Both the position numbers and the translations under genes were made by a program. The notes below the pieces were generated by a model. The model was not told the DNA's origin. It searched no databases and worked only from the letters and a program-made list of their open reading frames with translations. Below, one piece after another: positions 1 to 9,098 of a stretch of DNA of 64,000 nucleotides (position 1 is its first letter; each line of letters begins with the position of its first letter). This DNA is from an uncultured Acetatifactor sp. (GTDB lineage Bacteria > Bacillota > Clostridia > Lachnospirales > Lachnospiraceae). The stretch covers positions 62,001-126,000 of the forward strand of contig CAKRZO010000008.1 in assembly GCA_934433135.1 (NCBI GenBank), given 5' to 3'.

Positions 1-1648
1 CTTCCCAGATAGTCTCCCACCACCTCATTGTAGACTGGTAAAGTTTGACATCCGGCGTATAGCTTCGAAACCAGTCATGCAGTTTTAATACCTGTCTCGC
101 AAAATCAATGTATTCCTGCTTTTCTTCGATATATCTGCAATAGTACAGGACGGAAAGCGCGGTACAGGAGATGGAGCCTTCTTCCATTTCTTCCTCCTTC
201 TCTTCGCTGATGAGTCCTTCCGTAGGGAAGTGCAGTCCCCGATTCATCAGGTAATGCACAATTTTTTCGGCACTTTCGGAAAAAAACAAGGATTTTGGCG
301 CATCGATTTCTTTCAGAAGTACCGCCAGATCCACAAGGGGAATCATCGGTGCACATACCGTCGTGTAATCCGACTCCGGAATCAGTGCTCCGTTTTCCCG
401 CTGGTAGGTTCTCACCATGGTTTCCGCCGCATGAACGGCAAAGTTCAGATACTTTCCCTCTCCCGTACATTGGTACATATCTGTCAGTATGGAAATGCCG
501 AAAAACTGCTCCTGAATACGCTTTGACCGATACAAATGATAAGCCGGAAATCCATCCAATGCATAAGGCACAATGGTCGCTCTGGGTACAAACGGCTTTC
601 TTTCCCCCATAACCGTCTCCAGTTCTCTTTGAACCGCCTCCAGGTACTTTTTGCTGCCGTAAAAATGCATATAGGAAGCCATTGCCCAGCACCAGGTCAT
701 TCCCTCACAAAGATTTTCATCATTGTGATAGGGCTTTGTTATCGCATCACAGCTCTTTTCATAAAGCGCATCCATGTTTTCTTCGAACCAGATTTCCGTA
801 TCCAGGCCGGCTTTCCCCCTTCGATAAGGAATAACCCTATGCCTTCCGTATCCCAGGCTTTCCACGGATACCTGTTCATTTTCCACCGGAAGAATCCTCT
901 CCTGTCCGCCGCACAGCACTTTCACGAAATCCGTTTCTCCGAGAATACGAACCGGCAAATGATCTCCGAAACTTCCCGTAACCATCGGCACCGCCATAGG
1001 GCAGTCGTATACTTCCTGTATCCGTGCAAAGCATTCTTCGATGGTATCCGCAAAGTATAATTCCGCCGTCAGATGCGAATGACTTTCCGACTCATACAGT
1101 TCATCCAGAGAAGCCAGCAATTGGAAATCCTGGATAAAATGTCCTGAGCAATAAGAAGAATAGCATATTTTCCACGCCCTGCACGGCGTTTTGGCAAGCA
1201 CGATAACGAATCCCTTTCCGATCGATGGCATGATGCAGTACATTTTTTCTCCATCAAAAGAAGTATAAGGCGAACTGGGGAGAAGCTGACCCCAATATGT
1301 ACCGTTTTTTTTGCTCAGAAAATTAAGATTCAGATCGATTCCGAACTGCGTAATCCTGTTGTCCCCCGTTTCTGCCTCTATCACCAACTTACCCGGATAA
1401 ACTGTATAAGTCGTATGAATTTTCATTGCAACATTATTACAGTGTGTCACATTTCCATCCTGATACACCTGATCATAAGCTGCCACCTGATCACGATAAG
1501 GGCAGAAACGCTGATCAGTCTTACTGTCCTGTCCCTTAAGAGTATAGGTGATTCCACCCATCCCCCTTTTGTCCGCCAAATTAAAATCCCCCTCTTCCGT
1601 ATACCATTCTTCGATCAGACCGTTTACTTTATTTATAACAATTCTCAT
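1..1648 (-). CDS. Uncharacterised alpha-helical (toroid-like) protein, partial, runs off left edge
   Basis: The frame is open without a stop from an ATG at 1648 to the left edge (549 codons), so the C-terminus is missing. The start has a good AGGAAGG ribosome binding site 4-8 bases upstream. The N-terminal ~250 residues look beta-rich. The rest is helical, with aromatic-rich repeats (CEGMTWCWAMASYMHFYGS, then EQFFGISILTDMYQ) like those in (alpha/alpha)6-barrel glycoside hydrolases and polysaccharide lyases. I cannot assign a family. It is the last visible gene of the carbohydrate operon, 27 bases after the GH89-like gene, so a role in glycan breakdown is inferred. Confidence 0.8.
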   Translation of the reverse strand, partial: MRIVINKVNGLIEEWYTEEGDFNLADKRGMGGITYTLKGQDSKTDQRFCPYRDQVAAYDQVYQDGNVTHCNNVAMKIHTTYTVYPGKLVIEAETGDNRITQFGIDLNLNFLSKKNGTYWGQLLPSSPYTSFDGEKMYCIMPSIGKGFVIVLAKTPCRAWKICYSSYCSGHFIQDFQLLASLDELYESESHSHLTAELYFADTIEECFARIQEVYDCPMAVPMVTGSFGDHLPVRILGETDFVKVLCGGQERILPVENEQVSVESLGYGRHRVIPYRRGKAGLDTEIWFEENMDALYEKSCDAITKPYHNDENLCEGMTWCWAMASYMHFYGSKKYLEAVQRELETVMGERKPFVPRATIVPYALDGFPAYHLYRSKRIQEQFFGISILTDMYQCTGEGKYLNFAVHAAETMVRTYQRENGALIPESDYTTVCAPMIPLVDLAVLLKEIDAPKSLFFSESAEKIVHYLMNRGLHFPTEGLISEEKEEEMEEGSISCTALSVLYYCRYIEEKQEYIDFARQVLKLHDWFRSYTPDVKLYQSTMRWWETIWE

Positions 1649-1675
1649 GACTTCCTTCCTTTTACAAACTTTAAA

Positions 1676-3937
1676 CTACCTCAGCATATCTAAGAATCGT
1701 TTTGAAACCTCTTTTACAGAAGGTTTCTGCTGCTTATGAAAATCCTTCAAAGGAGTATTCTTAAACTCTGTAAATATGTCGTCCTTTGCTTTCTGAAAAT
1801 CATCCGTGTTTCTATTATCTCTGTTGCCATCGGTAAGCTGCTTTATCATCCAATCCTTAAAAAAGGCAAATTCTTTTTTATAAATGCCTTCTGCTGCTTC
1901 ATATATGCTCGTACGACAATACCAATTAATAACATTGTCTTTCAAGGTATTTTCAAAGTACGGATTAATCGGTCTGTTCTTTGAAAGAGCCGTAAAACTG
2001 TGATACAGACTGTTATCTTCATGAACACTTAGCACATCAGAAAAAACTGAAAGCATCTTCTCGTTGTAAGAAAGAAGATTTTTTATATTATTTTCTTCAT
2101 CTTCGCCCCGATACCAACGCATCATTGTAAAACCAAGCTTTATAAAACGATACTGAAGTTTCAGCATCACTACCGTTTTCATTATGTCCGAAATGTCACG
2201 GCGAACAAACGGCTTATTCAGAATTTCGTCCGGAATGCTTAAAATACAGTTGAAAACTTCCTTCATATAGCTTTCATAGTTTTGTTCATAATCCTCACAA
2301 CCGTTCCAATATTCTTCACAATCCTTTTGCCTTTCGTATTTAAAATCAGACATTGCCAAAAAAACATCATTTGTCTTCAAAATATCTACAAATGATGGCA
2401 TCCGTTCTTTCATCGGTAATTTAAGAAGAGGCAAAAAAGCTTTCCAAACGAAACCTATTATTTCTGCATCCTCGCCATACCGGTTTCTGCACATATCCGC
2501 TGCTATTTCTTCTATACCTCGTTTGGCAGGTCTCCATGCATTTTCTTTGAAATATTCCAGCATAAGAATGTCACTGTGAGAGGTTTCCGGCCAGAATGCC
2601 ATACCTTTGCAGAAAATATCTTTATCTGCGATTTCCAATTTCTTTGTTATATATTCATAATCGCCATGAATCTCATTTTGCGGTTCATAGGCATGAAATA
2701 TTCCAAAAATCCAAGGAAGTTTTCCTATAATGTCCCATTTTTCAAAATTATTTTCCTCTTCTTTCAGATCCACCGTATAATCAAAAATGATATGTTTTTC
2801 CGGATTAAAGAGCTTTGTTAATTCTCTTACCTCTCCCGGTTTTAACGCAAAGAAGAAATCCCATGTAGCAATCAAGAGCGGTGCATTCGGGTAGGTTTTG
2901 GAAATATAGTCGGTTATTTTGCTGTATACATATTTTTTCAAGTCAATATTTTTCTGCCTGTCTTCATGATAGGTACGCTCAGCAAGACCGATTGTATGAA
3001 AAATTTTGGGTTTTCCGTACTCTTTAACATGGGTATCAGTAAGATGCTGATAATTTTTAAAATTTTCCTCCTTCATAATATCCCACACAAGCCCGGTCTG
3101 CTCTGACTGCGATTTACTTATCTGGGATAGGAAATCCGGCTTTACAGCCTTCAAATAATCCAGAGGAGTTCTGGAGTACCAGTGCGTCATCGTTCCGCAA
3201 TCTTCCGGCTGAATCAAATCACAGGAAAATGCATAGTCCATAATGCGTTTTCGCAACTGTCCCCTATACTGAAGCGACCAGAATGTTGTTCTATTATTGT
3301 ATCCGGTTGTTGCCTCTGGTAAAACTTCTTCATTAGAGGGATAGGAAACAATATCCGGAAAAGCCTTCTGAAACAGATCATCTATTCCGATTCTCAGCAT
3401 AAACATGTTAAGCCTGCTTTTACAAATCCAGTCAATTTCCCTCTTCCATTGTTCAAAATCCCACTGTTCTGCCTGAAACCGTTCAAGTCCCCTGTGCGCA
3501 AAATAACGAATCGCACGATATGTAAAACGTGGGCTTTCTTTTACATCAAGATTTTTTATATCTATACTTCCCTTTTTCGGAATTACATCTCCGTCCCAAA
3601 AATAATGGCAGCCTCCTCTTCGTTCCAAAAAATCATATACAGCATACAGTGTGGAGCGTCCCCTTCCTCCTGCTAAAAACAAAATTGTCCTGTTTTGCTC
3701 TTCTCTGGAAAGGATACGGTATTCATCACTGTCAAATTTCAGTCCGAGTCCGCCGCGGATGTGTTCGTAGACAAATGGCTGTACTGCTTCCGATCCAATG
3801 ACAACCATATCCTCTTCCGTGGATACTTCATCCACGATTTTGAGCAGTACTCCTGTTATTCTTTCATAGTAGTCTTTAAAAACTTCTGCAGCCTTTCGGT
3901 ATACGCATTCTTCCGTCTTGGGTGCCAATATTAACAT
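1676..3937 (-). CDS. GH89-like alpha-N-acetylglucosaminidase
   Basis: A 753-residue protein resembling NAGLU (glycoside hydrolase family 89), which removes terminal alpha-GlcNAc. An N-terminal alpha/beta domain (1-135) is followed by the conserved RYFAHRG...QWKREIDW block (144-170), matching the human RYYQNVC...RWEREIDWM region. Two candidate catalytic glutamates sit where expected: E320 in HTIGLAERTYHED (human FNE motif) and E451 in AFWPETSHSD (human APEG motif). W468 in KENAWRP matches GWRK. No signal peptide is visible, so the substrate is probably imported first. Start is supported by GGAGG. The substrate is inferred; sequence divergence from NAGLU is high. Confidence 0.8.
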   Translation of the reverse strand: MLILAPKTEECVYRKAAEVFKDYYERITGVLLKIVDEVSTEEDMVVIGSEAVQPFVYEHIRGGLGLKFDSDEYRILSREEQNRTILFLAGGRGRSTLYAVYDFLERRGGCHYFWDGDVIPKKGSIDIKNLDVKESPRFTYRAIRYFAHRGLERFQAEQWDFEQWKREIDWICKSRLNMFMLRIGIDDLFQKAFPDIVSYPSNEEVLPEATTGYNNRTTFWSLQYRGQLRKRIMDYAFSCDLIQPEDCGTMTHWYSRTPLDYLKAVKPDFLSQISKSQSEQTGLVWDIMKEENFKNYQHLTDTHVKEYGKPKIFHTIGLAERTYHEDRQKNIDLKKYVYSKITDYISKTYPNAPLLIATWDFFFALKPGEVRELTKLFNPEKHIIFDYTVDLKEEENNFEKWDIIGKLPWIFGIFHAYEPQNEIHGDYEYITKKLEIADKDIFCKGMAFWPETSHSDILMLEYFKENAWRPAKRGIEEIAADMCRNRYGEDAEIIGFVWKAFLPLLKLPMKERMPSFVDILKTNDVFLAMSDFKYERQKDCEEYWNGCEDYEQNYESYMKEVFNCILSIPDEILNKPFVRRDISDIMKTVVMLKLQYRFIKLGFTMMRWYRGEDEENNIKNLLSYNEKMLSVFSDVLSVHEDNSLYHSFTALSKNRPINPYFENTLKDNVINWYCRTSIYEAAEGIYKKEFAFFKDWMIKQLTDGNRDNRNTDDFQKAKDDIFTEFKNTPLKDFHKQQKPSVKEVSKRFLDMLR

Positions 3938-3967
3938 AACTTATGCCCTCCGTTTCATTCAGCCATT

Positions 3968-5176
3968 TTATCCTATCTTTCTTTCCATCCATTTCCCATT
4001 TGTAAAATCCGGTATTTCCACCGGCATACTTCCAAGACCTATGGAACGTTCACTAAGCGGCGTAATCGCCATCCACGCTGCCATATCGTATACATCAATA
4101 GGCATTGGCTGATGATTTTTAACCGCATTAAAAAAGGCACTGATTACAAGCCAGTCCATCCCTCCATGACCTTCCCGTATACCTTCTTCTTTGTACTTTT
4201 GCCAGATCGGATGCTCGTACTTTTTCAAATACTCCTTCTCATTTCCCTGATTTTCCTTCAGCCAGTTTTCTTCTTCCTCTTCCGTAAAATCACCATCACG
4301 TACTATGGTCTTCGTATCTGCATGAAAGAATGCGTCCGTACCATGTACGACAAGTCCGCGGGAATAAAATCTGGGTAAAGTGGTTCCCAGTGTGAGCTTA
4401 ATGGTCTCTCCGTGCGCACATTTTATAACGGTCGTTACAATGTCCCCCTGTGCAAACCGTGTTTCCATCAGTTCCTTATCTTCGGCATGATGTTTTTCCA
4501 CATAATCATGCAACCCCACGGCCTTTGATGCCGTTGACGTAAGAGAAAGCATTCTGTTGCCATGATTTATCTTCAAAATCCTGGCAATCGGTCCCAGTTC
4601 ATGGGTCGGGTAATTTTCACAGTTTCTGCCTATGTAATTACGGAGCCTGTAATGTTTATTGACTTTTCCGCCTATTACCTCTTCTCTCAGATCATGGCAA
4701 TAGGAACCGTCACAGTGTGCAATTTTACCGAAAAATCCCTGTTGAACCATATTTGCCAGCATCAGCTCTCTCTCCCCGTAACAACAGTTTTCCAGCATCA
4801 TAATCGGCGTTTTGGTTTCTTCATAGGTTCTTACAAGTTCCCAGCACTGCTCAACAGAATAGGCTCCGGCCACCTCAACCGCCACCGTCTTTTTTGCTTT
4901 CATAGCTTCTATTGCAGCAGGAATGTGTGCCTCCCATGCAGCAAAAATCATTACAATATCCACTCCTTTACATGCTATCAGTTCATGGTAATCTTCTGTA
5001 ATAAAAACAGGGAGTTCTAACTTTTGTTCCTCCATATAATCAACTGCTCTGTCTATCCTTTCTCTATACAGATCGCAAAGAGCAGTTACCTTTACATTTT
5101 CCACATTGCAAACATGTTTCAGTAAATGAAATCCTCGTATTCCGAGTCCGAATATTCCTACTTTAATGATATCCAT
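3968..5176 (-). CDS. Gfo/Idh/MocA-family protein resembling GH109 NAD-dependent glycosidases
   Basis: A 402-residue protein. The N-terminal Rossmann fold has the motif VGIFGLGIRG (6-15). Two blocks, PIMMLENCCYGERELMLANM and NYPTHELGPIARIL, closely resemble GH109 alpha-N-acetylgalactosaminidases, which use bound NAD+ to cleave by oxidation and elimination. An ordinary sugar dehydrogenase is the alternative. It is placed between the GH89-like gene and a second Gfo/Idh/MocA gene in one operon, which suits turnover of alpha-linked amino sugars. Ribosome binding site GGGAGAA precedes the start. Substrate specificity is not provable from sequence. Confidence 0.8.
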   Translation of the reverse strand: MDIIKVGIFGLGIRGFHLLKHVCNVENVKVTALCDLYRERIDRAVDYMEEQKLELPVFITEDYHELIACKGVDIVMIFAAWEAHIPAAIEAMKAKKTVAVEVAGAYSVEQCWELVRTYEETKTPIMMLENCCYGERELMLANMVQQGFFGKIAHCDGSYCHDLREEVIGGKVNKHYRLRNYIGRNCENYPTHELGPIARILKINHGNRMLSLTSTASKAVGLHDYVEKHHAEDKELMETRFAQGDIVTTVIKCAHGETIKLTLGTTLPRFYSRGLVVHGTDAFFHADTKTIVRDGDFTEEEEENWLKENQGNEKEYLKKYEHPIWQKYKEEGIREGHGGMDWLVISAFFNAVKNHQPMPIDVYDMAAWMAITPLSERSIGLGSMPVEIPDFTNGKWMERKIG

Positions 5177-5331
5177 TTCTATTCTCCCGTGTCTTGCCTC
5201 CTGCCAAAATGATAGTTCCCTTTATTCCTCTATAATCTTGCTGAAAATACCTTTTGTCTCAGCCCACGTACCCATGACCGCCAGAGATTCTTCCCAAAAA
5301 TCACCAGCGGTCACACTCATAGATAAAATAT

Positions 5332-6408
5332 TTACAGCGTAACAACTTTACCTGTCGCAATGCTTTCATATACCGCATTCATTGCTTCAATCGTTCTGCG
5401 ATGCCACTTCAGATGAATCAGCGGAGTTTTATGGTTACGGATATTGTCCACGAATTCATCAATTAATCCGATCCACTCATCGAAGTAGGTGTACTGGACG
5501 GTATATCTGTCATTCGGACAGCCGTTGTGATATACATTCGGTCCGAAGCAATCGCTCATGATCGTACCCTTCTCCCCGTTAATGGTGATATTCACTTCCA
5601 TACGCTTGGGAAACACTTCCCAGCCGGGTCCGGGTACCTTTAATCTTTCTTCCATTTTTGACCAGGAAGGATCCAGGGAAAAAACGGTTCCGTCTTTCAT
5701 TTTTCCGATTACGGAAAGCATATCCTCTTCTTCGATATCCGGGCGGATATTGGGCGCCACTTCCGCATAGATACTCTCGAAATCACTTCCCGTCATGTGA
5801 CGAATCATATCAAAAATATGGGGATGGTCGCAAAGAGCGCCGCCTCTGAACCTGTTATCTCCTTCCTTAATCGGAACTCTCTTCCCGTAACTTTTCTCGG
5901 GAACACCCTGCCAGGGGAATGCCCAGACCGGTGAAAGGGTGATATTGGTGGCATTAAAGGATTTGATTTGTCCGATTTCTCCGTTTTTTATAATCTCCTT
6001 CATCCTGGATATTACCGGATTGTAATGCATTTCCAGTTCAATCTGGCAGACAATATTTTTTTCATCCACCAGCCGAATCATTTCATCATATTCCTGCATA
6101 TCAAAGGTAGGAATTTTCATAGAAAGAATGTGAATGCCTCTTTCCGCGCAGAGCTTCATCTGCCGCAGGTGTTCGCTGTTCTCACTGGCAAGCACAACAG
6201 CTTCGATCTCCGGATGTGCCTCCAGCATTTCCAATTCACTGTCATAGCAAGGAATCCCGTCAACACTGTCCAGAAATACTTTTTTCACTTCCTCATTTGC
6301 CGTGGATACGGCAACCCAGTCAAGCTTCGGATTGTCCTTGAGGGTCTGGTAATATTTTCTGGTATGGCCATGCGTCATACTCATCATAGCAATTTTTAAC
6401 GGCTTCAT
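5332..6408 (-). CDS. Gfo/Idh/MocA-family oxidoreductase with atypical nucleotide-binding loop
   Basis: A 358-residue protein. The C-terminal domain is typical: DHPHIFDMIRHMTG corresponds to the family's G-x-x-x-D-x-x-x-H-x-x-D block, and SMKIP stands where most members have EKP. The N-terminus reads KIAMMSMTHGHTRKY in place of the usual GxGxxG, so cofactor binding may differ. The start overlaps the stop of the upstream gene by four bases (ATGA), which suggests translational coupling. Likely acts on an imported sugar or sugar acid; the reaction is unknown. Confidence 0.8.
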   Translation of the reverse strand: MKPLKIAMMSMTHGHTRKYYQTLKDNPKLDWVAVSTANEEVKKVFLDSVDGIPCYDSELEMLEAHPEIEAVVLASENSEHLRQMKLCAERGIHILSMKIPTFDMQEYDEMIRLVDEKNIVCQIELEMHYNPVISRMKEIIKNGEIGQIKSFNATNITLSPVWAFPWQGVPEKSYGKRVPIKEGDNRFRGGALCDHPHIFDMIRHMTGSDFESIYAEVAPNIRPDIEEEDMLSVIGKMKDGTVFSLDPSWSKMEERLKVPGPGWEVFPKRMEVNITINGEKGTIMSDCFGPNVYHNGCPNDRYTVQYTYFDEWIGLIDEFVDNIRNHKTPLIHLKWHRRTIEAMNAVYESIATGKVVTL

Positions 6409-7103
6409 TCCGACATTACCTCTCTTTCTCCGCTTTTTGCAGATCTTTTGGCCATTTTCACAAGCTTCTGAAGCCTGTCGGCCGCAGCTGCCAGCTCCTC
6501 ATCGTTTTTCTTCTGTGCAACCGCAAAAGCAGCTCTTACTACAGCAACTTCCTCAATGGAAAGACCGTAAAGTTCAAAGTCAACATCTGTGAATTTCTTA
6601 TTTTCACTGCCGAATACGTAAACAGATTCCTGCTTTAACTGGGCGTCTACAACCACATCACAGGCAATTCCCCGCTGTGAAATGATCTCATGTTTGTCTT
6701 TTGCCTTCTCCCCGTCAGGAAGGGAAGCAGAAATCTCAATGGTGCAGACAACTCCGTCCTCTGTGGATGCAATGGCATTTAACACATTTCCGTTTTCCAT
6801 TACCATAATTGATTTTATGTTTCTTTGCAGGATATACTCACAAAGATCCATTTCCCGGTACAGTTCTTCGTAAACATCCCGGTCTTTGTCCACAATCCTG
6901 GCCGTTCTCATCACACTGATCCCCGTCAGCGTTCCGTTATTGACTATGTTTTTCAGTTCCAGGAACCTTCTTTCGCTTCTGTGAGGAAGCGTCGGAATTT
7001 CTTTGCCGTCTATGATAACTGTTTTTTCATCTTTCAGTACGGCTTTTGTATCTATGGAATATTTTTCAAGAAGAAAATCAAGTTTTTCCTGTAATCTGTT
7101 CAT
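6405..7103 (-). CDS. Unknown protein coupled to a Gfo/Idh/MocA oxidoreductase
   Basis: About 232 residues; I do not recognise the family. The first 60 residues are helical and charged, the middle (90-165) is a beta-rich stretch, and the C-terminal 45 residues form a lysine/alanine-rich helix. The ATG at 7103 is preferred over an ATG at 7115: a GGAGG lies five bases before the former, while the site before the latter is only one base away. It overlaps the next gene by ATGA, so the two products are probably made together and may work together. Confidence 0.75.
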   Translation of the reverse strand: MNRLQEKLDFLLEKYSIDTKAVLKDEKTVIIDGKEIPTLPHRSERRFLELKNIVNNGTLTGISVMRTARIVDKDRDVYEELYREMDLCEYILQRNIKSIMVMENGNVLNAIASTEDGVVCTIEISASLPDGEKAKDKHEIISQRGIACDVVVDAQLKQESVYVFGSENKKFTDVDFELYGLSIEEVAVVRAAFAVAQKKNDEELAAAADRLQKLVKMAKRSAKSGEREVMSE

Positions 7104-7133
7104 ATTAACCTCCATTCCTCCGATATATATGGT

Positions 7134-7901
7134 TTAAAGCATCTTGATTCTGGGCTTATATTTTTCCAGATAAGCCGCGTTTTTCTCATCTCCGCCGGGA
7201 GTATTGGCGCTAGACCATACGGGAGGTGTAATTCCTCTGTCGATACACTGTTTCACCGTTTCAATTTCCAGAAGGTGCGCAATATAGAAATCAATAATGT
7301 TGGATACCGGTGCAATCGGAGTGTCCAGTCCCGGAACGATAACCACCGCATCCCCTACCGGGTTAAAATCCTCAATAGCAACATCTGCGTAGTCAAACAG
7401 GTTTTTCTTGTTCGGGTGTCTTATAAAATGATCCTCCGGCATTTCCTTCTGCCAGGCCGAGCTGGATACCGCAATGATTTTTACCCCGTTTTTCTTTGCT
7501 TCCATCGCAGCATCTATTGTTGCCGGATTGATACCGATATTGTGGAAAATAATCAGGACATCGTTCTGTTTCAGATCGTAGTACTTCATAATCGCGCTTC
7601 CGTAATTTACGGTTCTTTCCAGTTCCAGGTACTTTAAGGCCTGGTTAAAGACAGAAAGTCCTGTCTCCATGATGGGATTTATGTTGGACAGCCCTCCGGC
7701 ACGGAAAAACATTTCTCCCATGCAAAGAGTCGTGTGTCCGCCCCCGCCGTAAACGCTGATCAGCCTGTCATTTGCTATGGCATCACTCATCAACTCTGCC
7801 GCTTTTCGTATGTTCTCACTCTGGGTATCGTTTACCTTTTTAAAATTCTCCATTAACTTCTCAAAATAACCAAAGTCATTCATTACCGCTATTCCTTTCA
7901 T
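7134..7901 (-). CDS. SIS-domain protein (phosphosugar isomerase/binding family)
   Basis: A 255-residue SIS-fold protein. The sugar-phosphate-binding segment is seen in RLISVYGGGGHTTLCMGEMF, followed by LIIFHNIGINPATIDAAMEAKKNG and VKIIAVSS, a typical SIS alternation. It resembles the UPF0309-type stand-alone SIS proteins linked to amino-sugar-phosphate metabolism. Two methionines (residues 1 and 7) could start; both have a purine-rich site. In the operon it would act on sugar phosphate derived from the imported glycan, which is inference. Confidence 0.8.
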   Translation of the reverse strand: MKGIAVMNDFGYFEKLMENFKKVNDTQSENIRKAAELMSDAIANDRLISVYGGGGHTTLCMGEMFFRAGGLSNINPIMETGLSVFNQALKYLELERTVNYGSAIMKYYDLKQNDVLIIFHNIGINPATIDAAMEAKKNGVKIIAVSSSAWQKEMPEDHFIRHPNKKNLFDYADVAIEDFNPVGDAVVIVPGLDTPIAPVSNIIDFYIAHLLEIETVKQCIDRGITPPVWSSANTPGGDEKNAAYLEKYKPRIKML

Positions 7902-7926
7902 TTCTTTTCTTCCTGTTCCCTTTTCT

Positions 7927-8004
7927 GTTTATCTTTTTCGTTTATCTTTTTCGTTTATCTTTTTCGTTTATCCTTTTTGTTTATCCTTTTTGTTTATCCT
8001 CTTT
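7927..8004. repeat. 13-bp tandem repeat, six copies
   Basis: Six consecutive copies of a 13-base unit (gtttatctttttc and variants such as gtttatccttttt) with the initial g at 7927, 7940, 7953, 7966, 7979 and 7992. The array fills most of the gap between the SIS gene and the TIM-barrel gene, and its last unit contains the latter's stop codon. The pattern suggests replication slippage and variable copy number. Confidence 0.9.
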
Positions 8005-9028
8005 GAAGTACTCTTCTGTAATTTTCGCCGATATGATCCCACAATTCGATGGGATCCTTTGCCGCAACGCTTGTGCCGTAACCGCCGCGGTAAGTCCAGG
8101 TTGCAAGGCGGTCAACTCCGAGCCTTTCATACAGATCCACCACTTTATCAATCTGCTTCCAGTCATCCGGCCGTTTGTTATATCCCATAAGCCAGCGTTC
8201 GGATTCCTTGCCGTACTTCTTAGCCATGGCAACCGTTCTTTCCGTAATATCGGCAAAAAAGCTTTCCGGCAAAGTCCAGTTGATAATGGTAGTCGAAAAG
8301 ACATCAAAGTACGGACAGGCAGCCACCATTTCCCAGTTATCATATCCGCGCAGTTCCGTTACATAGTAGGTATTCAGGGTTGCATGAACACAGCAGGTGA
8401 TTTCCAGCTTCGGATTGATCTCTTTTAATGTTCTGGAGACATCGGAAAGTGTAAAAAGCGCTTCCCTCCATCGGAATTGTTTTACGTCATCGTTTATAAA
8501 TTTCGGCATCTCATAGCCATAGTAATCCTGAAACTTCTTCATACACTCCGGGCAGCGACAAGCCCAGTCATCCCCCGCACCGCCTGTAATGGAAGCATAA
8601 GATTTGGGATAGGCATAATGGGGTTCATCCCAGAAAAAGCCGTCAACCTCTGTGTTTTTAGCCAGTTTGACACACAGATTCCGGAAATAGTCCCGAAAGG
8701 CATTGGTGTTAAAGCAGGCGGCATTCAATACTTCTCCCGTATATGCCGAAACCTGTCTGTGGTGAATGTTGTTCTGCAAAAACAAACTTACCTGCTCGCC
8801 CCCGAAATATTTGCCGATTCCCCACAAATCTGCCAGCACGCGAAGTCCCACCTTGTGTGCCGTCTTAACAATGTTATCGATATTCGGGAACCAGAAGTCC
8901 ATATCAAACTCCGTAATTGCCAGAATCACCGTATCGCATCCGTGTTCTTTCATTTCCGTAAAATCTTTTTCTGCGTGTTCCGCATAATTTAAACCATAAT
9001 AGCTTACTGCTGTGTGTTTTATTGCCAT
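7994..9028 (-). CDS. TIM-barrel hydrolase-like protein
   Basis: About 344 residues. The N-terminal AVSYYGLNYAEHAEKDF, then CDTVILAITEFDMDFW and VDGFFWDEPHYAYP, have the rhythm of a (beta/alpha)8 glycosidase with an acidic pair at the end of a strand. A CRCPECMKKF segment may bind zinc or be structural, as in some uncharacterised TIM-barrel hydrolases. The ATG at 9028 has a GAGAGG site six bases upstream; the longer frame reaching 9169 would overlap the AraC gene and is rejected. No signal peptide. Substrate unknown; it lies in the glycan operon. Confidence 0.75.
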   Translation of the reverse strand: MAIKHTAVSYYGLNYAEHAEKDFTEMKEHGCDTVILAITEFDMDFWFPNIDNIVKTAHKVGLRVLADLWGIGKYFGGEQVSLFLQNNIHHRQVSAYTGEVLNAACFNTNAFRDYFRNLCVKLAKNTEVDGFFWDEPHYAYPKSYASITGGAGDDWACRCPECMKKFQDYYGYEMPKFINDDVKQFRWREALFTLSDVSRTLKEINPKLEITCCVHATLNTYYVTELRGYDNWEMVAACPYFDVFSTTIINWTLPESFFADITERTVAMAKKYGKESERWLMGYNKRPDDWKQIDKVVDLYERLGVDRLATWTYRGGYGTSVAAKDPIELWDHIGENYRRVLQRG

Positions 9029-9098
9029 ATCAATCCTCTCATTCTTATTTAATTGATTTTTTTTCTGCCATTCGGAAAAGCCTCTTGCAAAACAACTA

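Noticed and set aside
105..692. A 195-residue minus-strand open frame
   Set aside because: It is a shadow of the longer uninterrupted frame 1-1648, which has coherent protein sequence and a proper start.
5222..5320. A 32-residue minus-strand frame beginning MSVTAGDFWEES
   Set aside because: It reads like protein but has no ribosome binding site and no recognisable family; it could be a gene remnant, but support is too weak to list.
7927..8004. CRISPR array
   Set aside because: The units are 13 bases and directly adjacent, with no spacers and no cas genes.
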